Assembly: GCA_934539585.1 (NCBI GenBank)
Contig: CAKTCT010000051.1
Span: 1 to 19,839, forward strand
DNA length: 19,839 bases
Direction of reading: 5' to 3'
Source: an uncultured Oscillospiraceae bacterium
GTDB lineage: Bacteria > Bacillota > Clostridia > Oscillospirales > Ruminococcaceae
Part shown: positions 1 through 4,602 of the stretch, in pieces
How the letters are laid out: each line of letters starts with the position of its first letter
How positions within the stretch are numbered: position 1 is the stretch's first letter
The notes under the pieces: model-generated
The model's input: the letters and a program-made list of their open reading frames with translations, nothing else
Database searches by the model: none
Told to the model about the DNA's origin: nothing
Translations under genes and position numbers: made by a program

Positions 1-189
1 GTCCTGCTGACAACGTGGGACCACCTGCCCGGGTATCTCCAGAAGATCTTTACTGCTGCGGAGCATCTCTGGCAGAATCTGCCTGCGGCCGACCATCCCC
101 CGGAACGCGCCCACATTCTGCGCCGGGTATACGATGCGGAAGGAGACTTTTTCCGCGCCGGCTGGAACCCCTTCGAGGTTGAGGGCTGA
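1..189 (+). CDS. C-terminal end of an unidentified protein (5' truncated)
   Basis: An open frame enters from the window edge and ends at a TGA at 187-189, giving the last 62 residues. The tail is rich in aromatic residues and histidine (WDHLPGYLQK, then AEHLW and AGWNPFEVEG at the end). I do not recognise the family from this fragment. The reading is supported by uninterrupted coding in the first frame and by a strong bidirectional terminator 43 bp after the stop. The gene is convergent with the amine dehydrogenase gene on the other strand. Codon use is GC-rich like its neighbours. Function cannot be given from what is visible. Confidence 0.6.
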   Translation, partial: VLLTTWDHLPGYLQKIFTAAEHLWQNLPAADHPPERAHILRRVYDAEGDFFRAGWNPFEVEG

Positions 190-231
190 TCTGCTCCCAA
201 ACCCGCCCTTCGATTTTTATAGGAACGACGC

Positions 232-261
232 AAAAAGCCGCCCCGAATGGGGCGGCTTTTT
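232..261. terminator. Bidirectional intrinsic terminator
   Basis: A perfect 13-bp stem (AAAAAGCCGCCCC paired with its complement) closes a GAAT tetraloop. It has an A-tract on one side and a T-tract on the other, so it can end transcription from both strands. It lies between the truncated plus-strand gene and the convergent amine dehydrogenase gene. Confidence 0.9.
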
Positions 262-293
262 GTATGCCTGGGTGCGGATCCGGCCGCAAAAGG

Positions 294-1319
294 TCAATAG
301 TAAAGCTCCATGGGGTAGGTGAGGTAGTGGTTGGGCTCCAGCTGGTCGGCGGTGACGTATCCGGCGGGGGCGCGGAGGAGGCTGGGCAAGCGGTTGACCA
401 CGGTGGCGCAGGTGTGTTCCACGGTGGCGGGCTTGACCACATGGAACTCGGTGTCCGGTTCGCCGGAGATCTTCCAGTCGCACATATCGCCGTCATCCGG
501 GCCGTAGACCTTGCCGATGGTCTCCTCCTCAATGGTGATGCCCTGCATGGTCTCAATGGTCACCACGGCGGACATGCCGATGCAGCGTCCGGCCTCGATG
601 GTCTTGCCCAGGGTCTCGGAGTAAATGTCGTGGTCGATGATATAGGGGACGTGCTTCTGGTCGATGGACTTGATGGTCAGGCCCAGTTTATTGGCAATGG
701 CTTCGCTGGCGTTCCAGGCGTAGGAGGGCTCGAAGGCTTCGGGGTGGGCGATCTTCTGCTCGAATTCCTCGGGGGTCAGGTCGCAGCCGTGGGCGTTGGC
801 CAGAGCCAGGCCGTACTCGTCTACGTTATAGCTGTAGGCGCCTTTGATCTTGGTGATCTTATGGCAGCCGCCGGCCACCAGGGCCACCATGTTGATCCAG
901 AAGATGTCCTGCATGCCGCTGCCGGTGATGGTGCAGTTGTTCTCCTTGGCGATGGCATCCAGGCGGTTGATCTGGGCGGCGGAGGTGGCCCAGGGGTAGA
1001 TGGCTTCCTCGCAGGTGGTGATGACGTTGATGCCCCGGGAGACGCATTTCTCCACGTGGTCGTAAATGTCGTTGATGAAGCTGAAGAGGGTGACGATGGC
1101 CACGTCGGCGTCGCACTCGTCCAGGACCTTATCGGCGTCGTTGGAGATGATCACGCCGGTTTTCAGGCCCAGGCCCGCGAAGTCGCCTACGTCCTGTCCC
1201 ACAACGGCGGGGTTCACATCGATGGCGCCGATGATCTGTGCGCCGTGCTCATGAAGATACCGGAGAATATATTTGCTCATTTTGCCGCAGCCGTACTGCA
1301 CCACTTTGATTTTTTCCAC
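294..1319 (-). CDS. NAD(P)-dependent amine dehydrogenase family protein, 2,4-diaminopentanoate dehydrogenase (Ord)-like
   Basis: This 341-aa protein starts with a Rossmann fold (VVQYGCGKMSKYI, residues 6-18, a GxGxM variant of the dinucleotide loop). It resembles the dihydrodipicolinate-reductase-like family that includes Ord, the 2,4-diaminopentanoate dehydrogenase of clostridial ornithine fermentation. The length matches that family. The start is GTG at 1319, chosen because GGAGG lies 7 bases upstream (AAGGAGGAATTCTT then GTG). No other ornithine-pathway genes (oraSE, ortAB) are in the window, so the true substrate may be another amino acid or amine. It is preceded by a 19-bp-spacer MerR-type promoter and by a MerR-family regulator gene on the same strand, which suggests substrate- or drug-inducible expression. 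Family membership is fairly secure; the exact reaction is not. Confidence 0.75.
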   Translation of the reverse strand: MEKIKVVQYGCGKMSKYILRYLHEHGAQIIGAIDVNPAVVGQDVGDFAGLGLKTGVIISNDADKVLDECDADVAIVTLFSFINDIYDHVEKCVSRGINVITTCEEAIYPWATSAAQINRLDAIAKENNCTITGSGMQDIFWINMVALVAGGCHKITKIKGAYSYNVDEYGLALANAHGCDLTPEEFEQKIAHPEAFEPSYAWNASEAIANKLGLTIKSIDQKHVPYIIDHDIYSETLGKTIEAGRCIGMSAVVTIETMQGITIEEETIGKVYGPDDGDMCDWKISGEPDTEFHVVKPATVEHTCATVVNRLPSLLRAPAGYVTADQLEPNHYLTYPMELYY

Positions 1320-1368
1320 AAGAATTCCTCCTTCAGTTTCAGCGGTCGCTGCCGCCGTTTCTGATTTT

Positions 1369-1399
1369 AGTATAGGCCCTCATCCTGGAGGAGAGTCAA
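1369..1399 (-). promoter_or_regulatory. MerR-type promoter of the amine dehydrogenase gene
   Basis: On the minus strand TTGACT (1394-1399) and TATACT (1369-1374) are separated by 19 bp, the overlong spacing typical of promoters activated by MerR-family proteins. The spacer (CTCCTCCAGGATGAGGGCC) has a near-dyad TCCT-CC-AGGA centre. From memory it resembles the operators bound by BmrR/Mta-type regulators (CTCC..AGGAGGAG). It lies about 50 bp upstream of the GTG start. Confidence 0.75.
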
Positions 1400-1427
1400 G
1401 AGGAAATTGTGAATTTTTTATCAACTT

Positions 1428-2270
1428 CTAATCGAACCGCACCGGTACCTGGAGCCGGAGGAACATGCTGCGGCGGTCGTCGTCAAAGACGTTGAATTCC
1501 GTCATGATCTCGCAGAAATAGTCGCCGCAGACCGTCCAGTTCTGCTCCATACAGTGGCGGCGGAGCTTTTCGGCGCAGGCCAGCTCCTCGTCGAAGCTGC
1601 TCAGGTAGATACAGGCGTACATGCCGCTGTCCACCACCAGGGTCTCCGGCAGCCGGGACTGGTCCCGGTAGCCGACGAAAACGAAGGTGTCCTTGGGGAC
1701 GAAGCGGCCGGCGGAAAAGTCCTCCCCGGAAATGGAGGTACCCACGTTGTAGGAGTGGGCGTGGGTGAAGCCCCGCTCCATCAGAGCCTTCCGGAGTGTG
1801 GAAAGCTCCTGCTCGAAGGCCCGGAAGCCCTGTTGGTAGAAGTCCCGGGCGCAGGGGACCCCCCAGACGTAGCGGCGGTCGATGTACTCCAGGACGATGG
1901 TGCCCTGGGCGGGGGATTTGCGGTAGCGCTCGATGGAGGCGATGGCCCGCTCCACGGCGTCGTGCTGGACCCGCAGCGCCCGCATCTGGCGGTGGAGCTG
2001 CTCGTTTTTCTCCGCCAGGATGGTCTCGATGAGGACCAGGTCCTCCTTCCGGAGGACGCTGCCGATCTCCGTAAGGCTCATGCCCAGTTCCTTCATATAG
2101 GCGATCATATCCAGCCGGGCGTTCTGGGCGATGTCGTAGTAGCGGTAACCGGTATCCGGGTCCTTATACTTGGGCCGCAGGAGGCCCAGCTCATCGTAAA
2201 GCCGCAGTGTTGCCACGGTCAGGCCGTTCATTTTCGCCATTTTTCCGATGGCGACCAGATGGTTTTCCAC
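1428..2270 (-). CDS. MerR-family transcriptional regulator, BmrR-like (winged HTH, coiled coil, GyrI-like effector domain)
   Basis: The N-terminus carries a MerR winged helix (IGKMAKMNGLTVATLRLYDE, then LGLLRP and DTGYRYYD). A dimerisation helix follows at about residues 75-120 (EKNEQLHRQMRALRVQHDAV). The C-terminal half resembles the GyrI-like small-molecule binding fold (YVWGVPCARDFYQQGF; VDSGMYACIYL). Total length is 280 aa, usual for BmrR-type regulators. An upstream ATG at 2294 is open in frame, but GTG at 2270 is preferred because GGGAGG sits 7 bases before it. The only promoter in the window with a 19-bp MerR-type spacer is directly downstream, in front of the amine dehydrogenase gene, which is the likely target. 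The effector is unknown. Confidence 0.88.
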   Translation of the reverse strand: MENHLVAIGKMAKMNGLTVATLRLYDELGLLRPKYKDPDTGYRYYDIAQNARLDMIAYMKELGMSLTEIGSVLRKEDLVLIETILAEKNEQLHRQMRALRVQHDAVERAIASIERYRKSPAQGTIVLEYIDRRYVWGVPCARDFYQQGFRAFEQELSTLRKALMERGFTHAHSYNVGTSISGEDFSAGRFVPKDTFVFVGYRDQSRLPETLVVDSGMYACIYLSSFDEELACAEKLRRHCMEQNWTVCGDYFCEIMTEFNVFDDDRRSMFLRLQVPVRFD

Positions 2271-2284
2271 AGTTTCGCCTCCCA

Positions 2285-2310
2285 AAACTCTCATCTGTTA
2301 GTTAGAGTTT
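2285..2310. promoter_or_regulatory. Inverted repeat at the merR promoter, candidate autoregulatory operator
   Basis: AAACTCT (2285-2291) and AGAGTTT (2304-2310) form a perfect 7-bp inverted repeat with a 12-bp spacer. It overlaps the -10 box and the probable start site of the MerR-like gene. Position and symmetry suggest a protein-binding site, but binding is inferred only. Confidence 0.45.
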
Positions 2311-2334
2311 ACCAGATTCTTCCGCCGCCGTCAA
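2306..2334 (-). promoter_or_regulatory. Promoter of the MerR-like regulator
   Basis: On the minus strand TTGACG (2329-2334) and TAAACT (2306-2311) are 17 bp apart. They lie 36 bp before the chosen GTG and just after the terminator of the oad unit, so the regulator is transcribed separately from the genes upstream of it. Confidence 0.65.
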
Positions 2335-2345
2335 CAGGCGGGCGC

Positions 2346-2377
2346 AAAAACGCCCGGAAGCGCGGGGCCTCCGGGCG
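2346..2377 (-). terminator. Intrinsic terminator of the oadB-oadG unit
   Basis: CGCCCGGA pairs perfectly with TCCGGGCG (8 bp, 2351-2358 and 2370-2377) around an 11-base loop. On the minus strand it is followed by TTTTTGC. It begins 7 bp after the stop codon of the OadG-like gene. Confidence 0.85.
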
Positions 2378-2383
2378 GTTGTC

Positions 2384-2527
2384 TTACTTGTCCTCCGGTT
2401 TGTCCTTGGTGAACCGGGTCAGCAGGACCATAACGGCGATGATGACCAATGTGACCAGGAAGATGCCGATCATTCCCAGGCCCATGATCTTCAGGGAATC
2501 CAGAAACAGCGGGATGTTGAAGCTCAT
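2384..2527 (-). CDS. OadG-family small membrane subunit of a sodium-pumping decarboxylase
   Basis: This is a 47-aa protein with a short N-terminal stretch (MSFNIPLFLDSLK). One long transmembrane helix follows (MGLGMIGIFLVTLVIIAVMV, about residues 14-35), then a charged tail (TRFTKDKPEDK). This is the plan of OadG, the small gamma-type subunit that stabilises Na+-transporting carboxylic-acid decarboxylases. It starts 18 bp after the oadB stop with its own site (GGAGAGGAGAAGG before ATG) and is followed by a terminator, so it is the last gene of a two-gene unit. It is at the short end for the family. The assignment rests on context plus topology rather than on a diagnostic motif. Confidence 0.72.
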   Translation of the reverse strand: MSFNIPLFLDSLKIMGLGMIGIFLVTLVIIAVMVLLTRFTKDKPEDK

Positions 2528-2545
2528 TTTTCCTTCTCCTCTCCA

Positions 2546-3700
2546 TTACTTCAGAAACATGGGGACCAGGGTCAGGACCAGGCCGCCGGCGATGACCGAG
2601 GCGATCTGGCCGGAGACGTTGGCGCCCACGGCGTGCATCAGCAGGAAGTTTTCCGGGTCCTCCTCCAGACCCAGACGGTTGATCACCCGGGCGGACATGG
2701 GGAAGGCCGAAATGCCCGCCGCGCCGATCATGGGGTTCAGCTTCCTGCCCTTGGGCAGGAACAGGTTGAGAATCTTGGCGAAGACCACGCCGCCGGCGGT
2801 GTCAAAGACAAAGGCAACAAGGCCCAGGCCCATGATCAGTAGGGTCTCCCAGCGGAGGAAGTAGGCCGCCTGCATCTTGGTGGCCACGGTGAGGCCCAGG
2901 AGCAGGGTGATGAGATTGGCCAGAGCGTTCTGGGCGGTCTCGGACAGGGAACCCAGGACGCCGCACTCCCGGACCAGGTTGCCGAACATCAGGAAGCCCA
3001 CCAGGGCCACGGACTTGGGGGAGACGATCCCGGCCACCATGGTGATGATGATAGGGAACAGGATTTTGGTGGTCTTGGACACCGGCCGCTGGGCGTAGGG
3101 CATCCGGATGAGGCGTTCCTTCCGGGTGGTGACCAGCTTGATCACCGGGGGCTGGACGATGGGGACCAGGGCCATGTAGGAGTAGGCCGCCACGATGATG
3201 GCTCCCACGTACTTGGAGTTGAAATAGTTGGCCACGAAGATGGAGGTGGGGCCGTCCGCCGCGCCGATGATGGCGATGGAGGCCGCGTCGGTAAGGTCGA
3301 AGCCGAAAAGACATGCCATGCTCAGGGTGAAGAAGATGCCGAACTGGGCCGCCGCGCCGAAAAGCATCATTTTCGGGTTGGAGAGCAGGGGGGTGAAGTC
3401 GATCATGGCCCCGATGCCGATGAACAGGAGCAGGGGGAAAAGCTCGTTGGCGATGCCGGCGTTAAACAGGACGTCGATAGCGCCCACCTCGGTCTCCCCG
3501 GTGATCTTGTCGATCTGGGTCACGGCCCCGGAGAGGGGGAGGTTCACCAGGATCGCGCCGAAGCCCATGGGCACCAGGAGGGCGGGCTCCATCTTCTTGA
3601 CGATTCCCAGGTAGATGAGGATAGCGCCGATGGCCCACATCACAGGCATCTGCCAGGTCAGCTCGGTGACGTTGCTGAAAAGACTCAGTAACTGCTGCAT
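2546..3700 (-). CDS. oadB: Sodium ion-translocating decarboxylase beta subunit (OadB/GcdB/MmdB family)
   Basis: This 384-aa polytopic membrane protein has the family signatures IIGAADGPTSIFVANYF (about residues 147-163), PPVIKLVTTRKER, NPMIGAAGISAFPMSARV and HAVGANVSGQIASVIAGG near the C-terminus. Beta subunits carry out decarboxylation of carboxybiotin coupled to Na+ export across the cytoplasmic membrane. The same family serves oxaloacetate, methylmalonyl-CoA and glutaconyl-CoA decarboxylases, and sequence reading alone cannot say which. No carboxyltransferase alpha subunit or biotin carrier gene is adjacent: the unit is only oadB plus the OadG-like gene. The ATG is preceded by AAAGGA at suitable spacing. 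The long leader carries a riboswitch-like RNA and a terminator, so expression is probably controlled by attenuation. Confidence 0.92.
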   Translation of the reverse strand: MQQLLSLFSNVTELTWQMPVMWAIGAILIYLGIVKKMEPALLVPMGFGAILVNLPLSGAVTQIDKITGETEVGAIDVLFNAGIANELFPLLLFIGIGAMIDFTPLLSNPKMMLFGAAAQFGIFFTLSMACLFGFDLTDAASIAIIGAADGPTSIFVANYFNSKYVGAIIVAAYSYMALVPIVQPPVIKLVTTRKERLIRMPYAQRPVSKTTKILFPIIITMVAGIVSPKSVALVGFLMFGNLVRECGVLGSLSETAQNALANLITLLLGLTVATKMQAAYFLRWETLLIMGLGLVAFVFDTAGGVVFAKILNLFLPKGRKLNPMIGAAGISAFPMSARVINRLGLEEDPENFLLMHAVGANVSGQIASVIAGGLVLTLVPMFLK

Positions 3701-3731
3701 AGTTCCATTCCTTTCTGTGTTCGGGAGGCAT

Positions 3732-3773
3732 AAAAAAGAGACTTTTACCGCAGGTGCATGCGGTAAAAGTCTC
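3732..3773 (-). terminator. Intrinsic terminator in the oadB leader (expression platform)
   Basis: GAGACUUUUACCGCA (3773-3759) pairs perfectly with UGCGGUAAAAGUCUC (3752-3738), a 15-bp stem with a 6-base loop, followed by six U. It lies between the leader promoter and oadB with no gene upstream on this strand, so it acts as an attenuator. Its 5' arm overlaps the strand that closes the proposed aptamer. Confidence 0.9.
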
Positions 3774-3868
3774 GCTGTCGGACGGGTCCTTAGGCTGGAT
3801 GCGGATGGGGGTCCATCGGGTTTGGCGCATCCAGCTGCGGCAGAATATGCCGCCAGCTACTCCCTTTT
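3765..3868 (-). promoter_or_regulatory. yybP-ykoY-like (manganese) riboswitch aptamer, possibly a variant, upstream of oadB
   Basis: The RNA begins AAAAGGGAGUAGC (3868-3856) and closes with GCGAGACUUUU (3775-3765). AAAAG pairs with CUUUU. GGAGUAGC and GCGAGA sit where yybP-ykoY RNAs have GGAGUAGC and GCAAGA. Inside are a short hairpin (GCGGC...GCCGC) and a long arm, GCUGGAUGCG with CGCAUCCAGC. That arm has an internal loop on its 5' side only (CCAAACCC) and a GAUGG/CCAUC tip, as the family's L3-bearing arm does. The usual L3 is close to UCAACA, so only CAA is kept here. The closing strand is also part of the terminator stem, so ligand binding should turn transcription on. The promoter is 10 bp upstream. 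The identification is from memory of the consensus; ligand specificity is uncertain. Confidence 0.62.
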
Positions 3869-3877
3869 CTCCTTCTT

Positions 3878-3906
3878 ATGATAGGGGATTTCGGTGGGTT
3901 TGTCAA
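3878..3906 (-). promoter_or_regulatory. Promoter of the oadB leader
   Basis: TTGACA (3901-3906) and TATCAT (3878-3883) on the minus strand with a 17-bp spacer. This places the transcript start near 3871, immediately before the riboswitch-like aptamer. Confidence 0.85.
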
Positions 3907-3976
3907 GAGAAAAACGCAATTTTCCCCTTTTTGTCCGTGCGGGGCGGTCCTGTTCCCTGGGCGGCGGGGGTTTTCT

Positions 3977-4006
3977 TTGACAAGAACGGGCAGATTGTGA
4001 TAAGAT
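3977..4006 (+). promoter_or_regulatory. Promoter of peptide gene 1
   Basis: TTGACA (3977-3982) and TAAGAT (4001-4006) with an 18-bp spacer and a TGA extended -10. The second module has the same elements at exactly +300 bp, with TGC in place of TGA, so the extended -10 is conserved. Confidence 0.75.
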
Positions 4007-4070
4007 AGTAATGTAAGGTGATACCTGACACGGTAGGCGGTTCAATCAGCCCTCGAAAGGGGGCGTTGCT

Positions 4071-4175
4071 ATGGATGAGATGAATCTGATTTACTTAATC
4101 CTGATTCTCTTTCTCCTGAAAGAAATCATCCGGATCAGCAATAAAAAAGATAACCGCCCCATCTGCCACGATTAG
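4071..4175 (+). CDS. 34-aa hydrophobic peptide, putative type I toxin (module 1)
   Basis: The peptide has a short N-terminus (MDEMN), a hydrophobic helix (LIYLILILFLL) and a basic tail (KEIIRISNKKDNRPICHD). This is the build of membrane-acting type I toxins, though it matches no family I can name. The ATG follows AAAGGGGG at 7 bases. That Shine-Dalgarno is locked in a 6-bp hairpin with a GAAA tetraloop (GCCCTC/GGGGGC, 4049-4064), which would limit translation. Compared with the copy 300 bp downstream, the core KEIIRISN is identical in protein, yet six of its eight codons differ, all synonymously. This shows that the peptide is translated and selected. The gene end overlaps the shared terminator and the antisense RNA. 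Confidence 0.72.
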   Translation: MDEMNLIYLILILFLLKEIIRISNKKDNRPICHD

Positions 4176-4226
4176 CGGTTATCTCTTTCCGTTATGAGGG
4201 CGAACCGTCTATCGGTATCGCCTTAC
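4141..4226 (-). ncRNA. Antisense RNA 1, putative type I antitoxin
   Basis: A consensus promoter (4233-4261) would start a minus-strand RNA near 4226. It ends at the GATAACCGC hairpin, which on this strand is followed by six U, giving about 85 nt. The RNA is complementary to the 3' end of the peptide gene and its downstream region. Its 5' part (GUAAGGCGAUACC) is almost the same as the 5' end of the peptide mRNA. It also carries GCCCUC, the sequence that masks the peptide's ribosome site. Transcription is inferred from promoter and terminator only. Confidence 0.6.
4149..4183. terminator. Shared hairpin terminator of module 1
   Basis: GATAACCGC (4149-4157) pairs perfectly with GCGGTTATC (4175-4183). 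The minus strand has a clean run of T after it. The plus strand has only TCTTT, so termination is better for the antisense RNA and leakier for the peptide mRNA. Confidence 0.75.
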
Positions 4227-4232
4227 AACTTT

Positions 4233-4261
4233 ATTATAGGCGGTTTTGGCGGGGTTGTCAA
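4233..4261 (-). promoter_or_regulatory. Consensus promoter of antisense RNA 1
   Basis: TTGACA (4256-4261) and TATAAT (4233-4238) on the minus strand, 17-bp spacer: a perfect SigA-type promoter, stronger by sequence than the peptide promoter it opposes. It is back to back with the promoter of peptide gene 2. Confidence 0.88.
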
Positions 4262-4276
4262 GGGGTGGAGGTTTGT

Positions 4277-4306
4277 TTGACAAGAACGGGCAATTTATGC
4301 TAAGAT
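4277..4306 (+). promoter_or_regulatory. Promoter of peptide gene 2
   Basis: TTGACA (4277-4282) and TAAGAT (4301-4306), 18-bp spacer, TGC extended -10. Same geometry as module 1. Confidence 0.75.
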
Positions 4307-4371
4307 AGTAACGTAAGGTGATACCTGACACGGTAGGCGGTTCAATCTTGCCCTCGAAAGGGGGCGTTGCT

Positions 4372-4458
4372 ATGGATTATACGTTGCTGGTACTTATTAT
4401 CATCATCCTCTTTCTCATGAAGGAGATAATCCGCATAAGCAACAATAAAAAAAGATAA
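4372..4458 (+). CDS. 28-aa hydrophobic peptide, putative type I toxin (module 2)
   Basis: The peptide is MDYTLLVLIIIILFLM followed by KEIIRISNNKKR: one hydrophobic helix and a basic tail. It shares ILFL and KEIIRISN with the copy upstream but diverges in the helix and ends six residues earlier. Its TAA lies inside the terminator stem. The ribosome site GGGGG is again held in a GCCCTC-GAAA-GGGGGC hairpin (4350-4365). The start ATG is 7 bases after the G-run. It was found by reading the tandem repeat, since it is below usual gene-calling size. Toxicity is inferred from architecture, not shown by the sequence. Confidence 0.72.
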   Translation: MDYTLLVLIIIILFLMKEIIRISNNKKR

Positions 4459-4534
4459 CCGCCCCAACGTCCAAATTGTCGGCGGTTATCTTTTCCGTTA
4501 ACAGAGGGCGAACCGTCTATCGGTGTCGCCTTAC
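4447..4534 (-). ncRNA. Antisense RNA 2, putative type I antitoxin
   Basis: A minus-strand RNA predicted to run from near 4534 to the U-tract after the GATAACCGCC hairpin, about 88 nt. It has the same features as antisense RNA 1: a 5' end like that of the peptide mRNA, a GCCCUC segment (complement of 4504-4509), and overlap with the peptide gene's last codons. Confidence 0.6.
4454..4490. terminator. Shared hairpin terminator of module 2
   Basis: GATAACCGCC (4454-4463) pairs with GGCGGTTATC (4481-4490), 10 bp. It is followed by TTTT on the plus strand and by a longer T-run on the minus strand. Confidence 0.8.
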
Positions 4535-4540
4535 AGTTTT

Positions 4541-4569
4541 ATTATAGATGGTTTTGGAGGAGTTGTCAA
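4541..4569 (-). promoter_or_regulatory. Consensus promoter of antisense RNA 2
   Basis: TTGACA (4564-4569) and TATAAT (4541-4546) on the minus strand with 17-bp spacing, identical in design to the promoter of antisense RNA 1. Confidence 0.88.
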
Positions 4570-4602
4570 GGGGTGGGGCTATTTGAACAGAGCCGGAAAG
4601 TT

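Larger units (their letters stand above)
3977..4569. repeat. Two tandem ~300-bp peptide/antisense-RNA modules
   Basis: The same arrangement occurs twice with an exact 300-bp period between -35 boxes (3977 and 4277). Each has a plus-strand promoter, a near-identical leader, a hydrophobic peptide gene, a GATAACCGC hairpin terminator, and a minus-strand consensus promoter. Leaders and promoters are nearly identical, while the peptide genes have diverged mostly at synonymous sites. Confidence 0.9.

Noticed and set aside
2331..2546. 71-codon open frame overlapping the OadG-like gene
   Set aside because: It is out of frame with the 47-aa gene, which has the ribosome site, transmembrane helix and family context.
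3462..3830. Open frame starting inside the oadB leader (possible leader peptide)
   Set aside because: It has no ribosome site, reads through the terminator and runs out of frame into oadB; the RNA structure explains the leader better.
3732..3868. oadB leader as a T-box
   Set aside because: There is no UGGNACC T-box motif and no stem I features; the only resemblance is ACCGC in the terminator stem.
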